Assembly (NCBI GenBank): GCA_964442385.1
Contig: CAYTYZ010000029.1
Span: forward strand, 1 to 5,853
Source: CAYTYZ01 sp964442385
Lineage (GTDB): Bacteria > Patescibacteriota > Microgenomatia > UBA12405
Length of the DNA stretch: 5,853 nucleotides
Direction of reading: 5' to 3'
Shown here piece after piece: positions 1 through 5,853 of the stretch. Under the pieces are notes generated by a model, which searched no databases, was not told the DNA's origin, and saw only the letters and a list, made by a program, of their open reading frames with translations. The position numbers and the translations under genes are program-made. How positions within the stretch are numbered: the first letter of the stretch is position 1; every line of letters begins with the position of its first letter.

Positions 1-2557
<2,557 letters not shown>

Positions 2558-2561
<4 letters not shown>

Positions 2562-3259
2562 ATTTTTGATTGCACCGCCGGACTAGTAAAATCAGATGAA
2601 ATCTTTTGAGTGGTATAGCTGTCTTCGTTATAAATCTTAAAAAACAATGCAATCAGTTCCTTTGTTCCCAGAGCCCTCACCTCCAACCCCAGCCTGGAAA
2701 ACAACCTTACTATTTGGTCCCGCTTTGGTTCTAGCGACAGTTTGGCTTTTTCATAAATATATTCTTTGGTATAGGGTAGCTTGCCTTTGTTTTTGCTTCG
2801 GCCCAGAAGGTCCCCTTTGATTGCCGCTGTTCCTCCTTTTACTCCCAGTTCCAATGAAGAGTAGGGCACCACCACATAAAAAGATTTTGACAGTACGTCG
2901 TTTTTTCTAACTAGTTCTTCCACAAAAGCTCTATAAGACTTGATTCTTTCTCTAAGTAGTCCATTGGGTTGCTTATCTTCAGCCACCTTCAGATTATTAA
3001 GGTAAGAGGTGATATCTTTCAAGCTAGTATGAATTACTATTTGAATAGGAAAGTTTAAAGAGTTCAGTATCCCACCATAAGAAAAGACCAATGCTTGTTG
3101 TTCTCGCTCAGACAGCAGGTCAAAATTCACAGACGACAGTTGCATCACCATGGCGCACGACCCATCTTTTAACATCACCATACCATTGGCCACATCTTCT
3201 ATGGTCAAATGGTCTTGTGTAGTGCCTGTTATGGCAACTTTGTGTGGATCGAGAGGCAT
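2558..3259 (-). CDS. TraC-like domain protein (T4SS accessory)
   Basis: A 233-residue protein from ATG at 3259 to TGA at 2560-2558. Residues about 25-95 match the TraC-like domain I know from Patescibacterial T4SS loci: a strand pair ending in MLKDGSCAMVMQLSSVNF (29-46), a helix with EREQQALVFSYGGILNSL (51-68), then FPIQIVIH (70-77). A second part (100-130) gives a helix and the strand SFYVVVPY; a basic loop and a helix follow, and the C-terminus (213-233) is polar. There is no signal peptide or membrane segment, so it should be cytosolic. The fold resembles the N-terminal region of VirB4/TraC ATPases but has no Walker motifs, so it probably binds or regulates the ATPase encoded next to it (inference). 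It starts 4 bp after the PrgI gene and overlaps the ATPase start by 4 bp, so it is almost certainly co-transcribed. No Shine-Dalgarno is visible, which fits coupling. Confidence 0.88.
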
Positions 3260-3263
3260 TAGA

Positions 3264-4205
3264 TTATGTTACCACGGCCTGAATTCTAACTGGTTCCAAA
3301 ATGGCATTGTTAAATGTTACTTTAACCCTATCAAAAGTGTGACCCTGCTTGGCTGTAATCAGCAAATAGGTGCCATTTGACAGCGGAGTGCTGGTTCTAA
3401 ACTGGCCCAAGGGGTTGGTTTTTAGTACCCTCGAGGCATTCCCGTGTTCGTCTTGTATTTCCACAATCGCCTCGGCTACAATTTTGCCGACTTTATCTAA
3501 TACCATGCCCACTAAAATATTTGGAACCGTGGGCCTATTTGGCATTGGAATGGCTCCAAAGTCAGCCACGTTGGTTGCTCCCAGCTTGTCTTTTCTCAGT
3601 TCCAGTCCAGCCGCACTATCATCGTTTATCTTCAAAGCCTCGTCTACTTTTATTTTAGCCTGTTCTTTGGCCAATGCTTCCTGTCTCAGTCTTTCCTCTT
3701 CGGCTTTGATATCTTCCAAAAGAACATCTTTTTTAACCTCTTTTTTAACCTCTTTTTCTCTATCATTTAAATTTATTTGTCCCGATTCTTTGGCCGGAAT
3801 GCTATCAATAAACTCTTGCACCTTGGTCATTTCTTTCTTGGGGCCTTTTTCTTCATCGTCGTTGTCTAAGTCAAACTTTTTACTGTAGTCAATATCCAGC
3901 CAATTTGGGTCGATGGTTTTTTTCCAAACAAACAAAGTAGGTGAGTACACGCTTCTAACAAAAGCCAAGGCCCATTTTTCCAAGGGTCTGTCGTTAAAAG
4001 GAACAAAAGCCGCCGCCAGCCCTCCTGCACCCACCCCCACAGCCAAAGGTAGCTTCACCAGTATAAACAGTGGGGTTCCCCAAATCACCAGCCCGCCTAC
4101 AATCCCCACTGCAGCCTTGCCAAACTGTTTTATGGTCATGTCGCCAACCAGCTTAAACTCATAGCTGGTTATCTGTTGTGGAATAGGGTGCTGGTCAATT
4201 GGCAT
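3264..4205 (-). CDS. PrgI-family (VirB3-like) membrane protein fused to a carboxypeptidase-regulatory-like domain
   Basis: A 313-residue protein from ATG at 4205 to TAA at 3266-3264. Residues 1-97 form a PrgI domain: the opening MPIDQHPIPQQITSYEFKLVGDMT, two hydrophobic segments (about 31-50 and 53-70), then the DRPLEKWALAFVRSVYSPTLFVW block (72-94). PrgI proteins are VirB3 counterparts that anchor the VirB4 ATPase to the inner membrane. Residues 98-145 are acidic, and 145-192 are rich in Lys/Glu and probably coiled-coil. Residues 228-303 look like a carboxypeptidase-regulatory beta-sandwich: NILVGMVLDKVGKIVAEAIVEI, then LKTNPLGQFRTSTPLSNGTYLL and a terminal strand. I recall this fusion mainly from Microgenomates-type genomes. 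The gene heads the visible T4SS operon. An AGAGGG stretch lies about 20 nt before the start, too far for a normal ribosome binding site. The PrgI part is firm; the C-terminal domain is likely. Confidence 0.9.
   Translation of the reverse strand: MPIDQHPIPQQITSYEFKLVGDMTIKQFGKAAVGIVGGLVIWGTPLFILVKLPLAVGVGAGGLAAAFVPFNDRPLEKWALAFVRSVYSPTLFVWKKTIDPNWLDIDYSKKFDLDNDDEEKGPKKEMTKVQEFIDSIPAKESGQINLNDREKEVKKEVKKDVLLEDIKAEEERLRQEALAKEQAKIKVDEALKINDDSAAGLELRKDKLGATNVADFGAIPMPNRPTVPNILVGMVLDKVGKIVAEAIVEIQDEHGNASRVLKTNPLGQFRTSTPLSNGTYLLITAKQGHTFDRVKVTFNNAILEPVRIQAVVT
3729..3757. repeat. 12-bp direct repeat, two full units plus a partial third, in PrgI coding sequence
   Basis: TTTTTTAACCTC occurs at 3729-3740 and 3741-3752, followed by TTTTT (3753-3757). 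On the minus strand it encodes the repeated KEVK pattern at the start of the predicted coiled coil (residues 150-160). It looks like a small in-frame duplication. Confidence 0.8.
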
Positions 4206-4232
4206 TATTCTATTTTAGCGAATTTCCCTCTA

Positions 4233-4244
4233 AAAGTGCACTTT
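4233..4244. promoter_or_regulatory. Perfect 12-bp palindrome, candidate operator
   Basis: AAAGTGCACTTT is a perfect inverted repeat in the region between the divergent PrgI-fusion and plus-strand genes. It lies 28 bp before the PrgI start codon, where a repressor could block the T4SS operon. No second copy was noticed in the window. A protein-binding role is inferred from symmetry and position only. Confidence 0.3.
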
Positions 4245-4260
4245 GGCCTACCGTAAGGTT

Positions 4261-4266
4261 TTTATA
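4261..4266 (-). promoter_or_regulatory. Possible -10 element for the T4SS operon
   Basis: The minus strand reads TATAAA here, five of six matches to the TATAAT consensus, about 55 bp before the PrgI start codon. Positions 16-18 bp upstream have no recognisable -35 hexamer. TAAAAT, just before the ATG, is an alternative that would give an almost leaderless transcript. This is a weak call; the operon may use a different sigma factor or start elsewhere in 4206-4320. Confidence 0.2.
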
Positions 4267-4276
4267 TCCTATAGTC

Positions 4277-4305
4277 TTGTAAGTTCACACGATTAGTGTT
4301 AATAT
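4277..4305 (+). promoter_or_regulatory. Candidate sigma-70-type promoter for the plus-strand gene
   Basis: A -35-like TTGTAA (4277-4282) and a -10-like TAATAT (4300-4305) are separated by 17 bp. A TG dinucleotide at 4297-4298 makes an extended -10. Each hexamer matches four of six consensus positions. TATACT (4303-4308) overlaps as a better -10 but lacks a well-spaced -35. Transcription would start near 4312 and give a leader of about 110 nt. The site sits next to the possible minus-strand -10, so the two promoters could interfere. Confidence 0.4.
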
Positions 4306-4311
4306 ACTGGA

Positions 4312-4423
4312 AACAAGCTGACAACCGGTTTCATGCAAGCCAAATGTTGCCAGCTTTAGACCCTGGCTCTTTTAAATCTTGCAGAAAACTAGTTTGTCAT
4401 ATCAGAAAAAAAGGAGACATGCC
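4312..4423 (+). other. Leader of the plus-strand gene with nested inverted repeats
   Basis: This AT-rich stretch before the plus-strand gene can form a nested structure. TGCAAG (4334-4339) pairs with CTTGCA (4378-4383). It encloses a hairpin with GCCAG (4349-4353) against CTGGC (4363-4367) and a 9-nt loop. Two perfect DNA palindromes flank this: AACCGGTT (4323-4330) and AAACTAGTTT (4386-4395). I recognise no riboswitch class. The elements are short and chance is a fair explanation; the alternatives are a regulatory leader or protein-binding sites. Confidence 0.3.
4411..4417 (+). promoter_or_regulatory. Shine-Dalgarno that decides the GTG start at 4424
   Basis: AAGGAGA follows an A-rich run; its GGAG ends 7 nt before GTG at 4424. 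An ATG at 4419 is only 2 nt from the GGAG and opens a different, short frame. A TTG at 4379 is in frame but has no ribosome binding site. GTG 4424 is therefore the best start. Confidence 0.75.
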
Positions 4424-5017
4424 GTGTTTAACAATATCAACGATGCACTTGAGATTGTTCAATCTCGCCGTGGAGGGTGGAATTCGGAGTATCGACAAGC
4501 GTGTGAATACTTGGCACTCCACCGCACTGAACTTCCAAAAATGGTCGCCATCAGTTCCGAGCCGCTGGCAGGACTGGCTTGGACACCGAATGTAATTAAT
4601 AATTCCGAGTATCTTTGCTATGCGGGTTGCCTCCGGCTGGTTCTTCCCCAGCCTTTTGATTCGACCTATCATCCCGGAGGGGAAACCCATCTCGTTACCG
4701 CAAATCAGCCACTCTTCATTCGACCCCGAGGTTCTCAGCTTCCGCTTTGGGTCAGTCTGAAAATCCAAGGCAGCTCCATTGTTCCCCAGGCTCATTGTCC
4801 ATATGGCACCCCCGTATATCCCATTAAGTTTGAATTTCTGGAGCGATCACTCAGGCGCAATACTCCAAGGATCTACACTGTGGACCTTGGAGGTACAGAT
4901 ATCCCGACTTTCTCTTGGAAATCGGTCGATCTTGGCCTACAAGAGTTTGGAGTTGAGCTCGCCGACACCATGGAGGCCTACGTCCCAGTCCCAGACTTTC
5001 AGCATCGCTGTTTCTAG
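4424..5017 (+). CDS. Hypothetical protein, 197 residues, family not recognised
   Basis: I do not recognise this protein. It starts at GTG 4424 and ends with TAG at 5015-5017, followed 15 bp later by a strong terminator. Good translation and termination signals and an even amino-acid composition argue for a real gene. The N-terminal 40 residues (FNNINDALEIVQSRRGGWNSEY, then ACEYLALHRTELPKM) look helical. The rest looks beta-rich, with aromatic, Pro and Gly residues, including LRLVLPQPF, PLFIRPRG, LPLWVSLKIQG and RIYTVDLGG, ending in PVPDFQHRCF. There is no signal peptide, membrane span or familiar catalytic motif. Sampled 60-base blocks are about 52% GC, against about 30-40% in adjacent genes, and Arg is coded mostly by CGN. 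It lies between the T4SS operon (divergent) and the DUF218 gene (convergent). It could be a horizontally acquired cargo gene or a gene under different expression constraints. No function is proposed. Confidence 0.75.
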   Translation: MFNNINDALEIVQSRRGGWNSEYRQACEYLALHRTELPKMVAISSEPLAGLAWTPNVINNSEYLCYAGCLRLVLPQPFDSTYHPGGETHLVTANQPLFIRPRGSQLPLWVSLKIQGSSIVPQAHCPYGTPVYPIKFEFLERSLRRNTPRIYTVDLGGTDIPTFSWKSVDLGLQEFGVELADTMEAYVPVPDFQHRCF

Positions 5018-5031
5018 TTTTCGCAAGATCT

Positions 5032-5070
5032 GCCCCCGGCCAAGCACATCGCTTGTCCGGGGGCTTTTTT
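5032..5070 (+). terminator. Strong Rho-independent terminator of the plus-strand gene
   Basis: A 14-position stem with one mismatch pairs 5032-5045 with 5051-5064 around the 5-nt loop ACATC. The outer eight pairs are GCCCCCGG against CCGGGGGC. Six T residues follow at 5065-5070. In the minus direction the hairpin is followed by AGATCTTGC, which is not U-rich, so it acts mainly on plus-strand transcripts. Its T-run overlaps the stop codon of the convergent DUF218 gene by two bases, showing how tightly the two genes abut. Confidence 0.93.
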
Positions 5071-5833
5071 ATGCACTATCTATATCTACGGCCATTCTCA
5101 TTTTTACAAATTCGTTAAAAATTACCTTAATTCCCTCCGGGTTTTTATGCCAATTTTCCAAGCCAAGGTTTCCAGTATTCGATATGGCTGGCACAGCCAA
5201 TATTTCCATATCATTGGCCACATGTTTCCACAGCATTCCTACCGCTCTTCTCATGCAAAACCAACTAGTTACCACCGCAATTTTATTAGGCCTTATGCCC
5301 AATTCTGCCAGTTTTTTTAAACTTCTTCTGCCGTTATCTGCCACCGTTATTGCCTCTTCTTCTAAAACAATATCAGCCGGATTCACACCCTCATTTATAG
5401 CCATATCAGCATAAGCCCTGGCCTCAGTCCGCCTGTCTGGATCTTCAGGTCTCCACACAGGCCCTCTGCCAGTAAACAGTAATTTTCTCACCCTTCCAAC
5501 CTTATAAAGATCAGCTGCCAGCTTTGCCCGCAAGGGATTACTTTTATTTCCACCGTACACCAAGGCCACATCTGCCTGGTCAAATTTATCTTCCCAGTCC
5601 AAATATTCAGTAACCCTTTCTAATTCCTCACTTATTTTTTCTTGATTTTCCAAAGTTTTTATAACCACCTCTTCTTGTATTTCATTCCCCCAAATTAGAT
5701 CTTTGTCTGCCTCTCTAAAAAACTCTTTATTACTGTTTACAGATTTAATTTCTCTTGCAAAGATATTATCTTCTACCCCAACAGCCTTCATCCAGTCAAT
5801 TACACTCTCAAATCTTGGATAATTTCTACCCAT
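5069..5833 (-). CDS. DUF218 (SanA/YdcF/ElyC-like) protein with N-terminal extension
   Basis: A 254-residue protein if it starts at ATG 5833; TAA is at 5071-5069. The DUF218 fold covers residues about 86-250: ADVALVYGG (87-95), LYKVGRVRKLLFTGRG (109-124), the EARAYADMAINEGV helix (137-150), EEEAITVADNGRRSL (158-172) in the place of the family's E-S-T-E-N motif, and KIAVVTSWFCMRRA (184-197). The last block normally reads like VTSxFHMxRA, so Cys193 sits where I would expect His. Relatives such as SanA and ElyC affect cell-envelope integrity, but the family's chemistry is not settled. Residues 1-85 form an acidic, helical extension with no signal peptide or membrane segment. The frame stays open from ATG 5833 to the window edge and the ATG has no Shine-Dalgarno, so the true start may be further upstream. 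It is separated from the T4SS operon by the plus-strand gene, so a functional link is doubtful. Confidence 0.85.
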   Translation of the reverse strand: MGRNYPRFESVIDWMKAVGVEDNIFAREIKSVNSNKEFFREADKDLIWGNEIQEEVVIKTLENQEKISEELERVTEYLDWEDKFDQADVALVYGGNKSNPLRAKLAADLYKVGRVRKLLFTGRGPVWRPEDPDRRTEARAYADMAINEGVNPADIVLEEEAITVADNGRRSLKKLAELGIRPNKIAVVTSWFCMRRAVGMLWKHVANDMEILAVPAISNTGNLGLENWHKNPEGIKVIFNEFVKMRMAVDIDSA

Positions 5834-5853
5834 TTTATCTGGATGTACAGACA

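Noticed and set aside
3150..4164. Plus-strand open frames at 3150-3380, 3370-3888 and 3913-4164
   Set aside because: They are shadows of the PrgI-fusion and TraC-like genes; the Ser/Leu-rich translations are what antisense Lys/Glu-rich coding gives.
4296..4595. Plus-strand 99-residue frame containing ATG 4419
   Set aside because: Its ATG 4419 is only 2 nt from the GGAG, and other starts lack a ribosome site. It overlaps the better-supported GTG 4424 frame.
4397..4795. Minus-strand 132-residue open frame opposite the orphan gene
   Set aside because: It has no ribosome binding site or terminator, whereas the plus strand has both; the plus-strand frame is longer and better framed.
5032..5064. 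Terminator hairpin considered as an integron attC-like recombination site or a bidirectional terminator
   Set aside because: It lacks the GTTRRRY/RYYYAAC core pair of attC sites. On the minus strand it is not followed by a U-run, so a simple plus-strand terminator explains it.
4779..5414. Plus-strand 211-residue open frame
   Set aside because: It runs through the end of the orphan gene, the terminator hairpin and antisense to DUF218; it is not credible as a gene.

Overview
The window most resembles a genome fragment from the Candidate Phyla Radiation (Patescibacteria; Microgenomates- or Parcubacteria-like). This placement is inferred from gene architecture, not from a search. Three tightly packed minus-strand genes have the type IV secretion (T4SS) layout I associate with these bacteria: a PrgI/VirB3-type membrane protein fused to a carboxypeptidase-regulatory-like domain, a small free-standing TraC-like domain protein, and a VirB4-type ATPase. 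TGA is a stop codon here and no in-frame TGA was seen in the genes read, so the standard bacterial code applies.

Layout from the right edge. A minus-strand DUF218 (SanA/YdcF/ElyC-like) gene spans 5833-5069; its frame is still open at the right edge, so its true start may lie outside. It converges on a plus-strand gene at 4424-5017 encoding a 197-residue protein I do not recognise. That gene has a good Shine-Dalgarno, a strong intrinsic terminator (5032-5070) and about 52% GC in sampled blocks, against roughly 30-40% in the neighbours. A 218-bp divergent intergenic region (4206-4423) holds candidate promoters, a perfect 12-bp palindrome and a possible folded leader. The T4SS operon then runs leftwards: PrgI-fusion (4205-3264), a 4-bp gap, TraC-like protein (3259-2558), an ATGA overlap, and VirB4-like ATPase (2561 to beyond base 1).

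How the genes work together. The PrgI protein should anchor the VirB4-type ATPase at the membrane, and the TraC-like protein probably assists the ATPase. Together they would form the cytoplasmic motor of a conjugation, DNA-uptake or secretion apparatus whose other parts would lie beyond the left edge. The ATPase is unusual: after a complete motor core of about 615 residues it continues for more than 235 residues as a charged, coiled-coil and proline-rich tail. The tail leaves the window inside a (GCAGGA)9 tract encoding alternating Pro-Ala.

Less certain are the role of the plus-strand gene, the promoters, the fold of its leader, and the start of the DUF218 gene.
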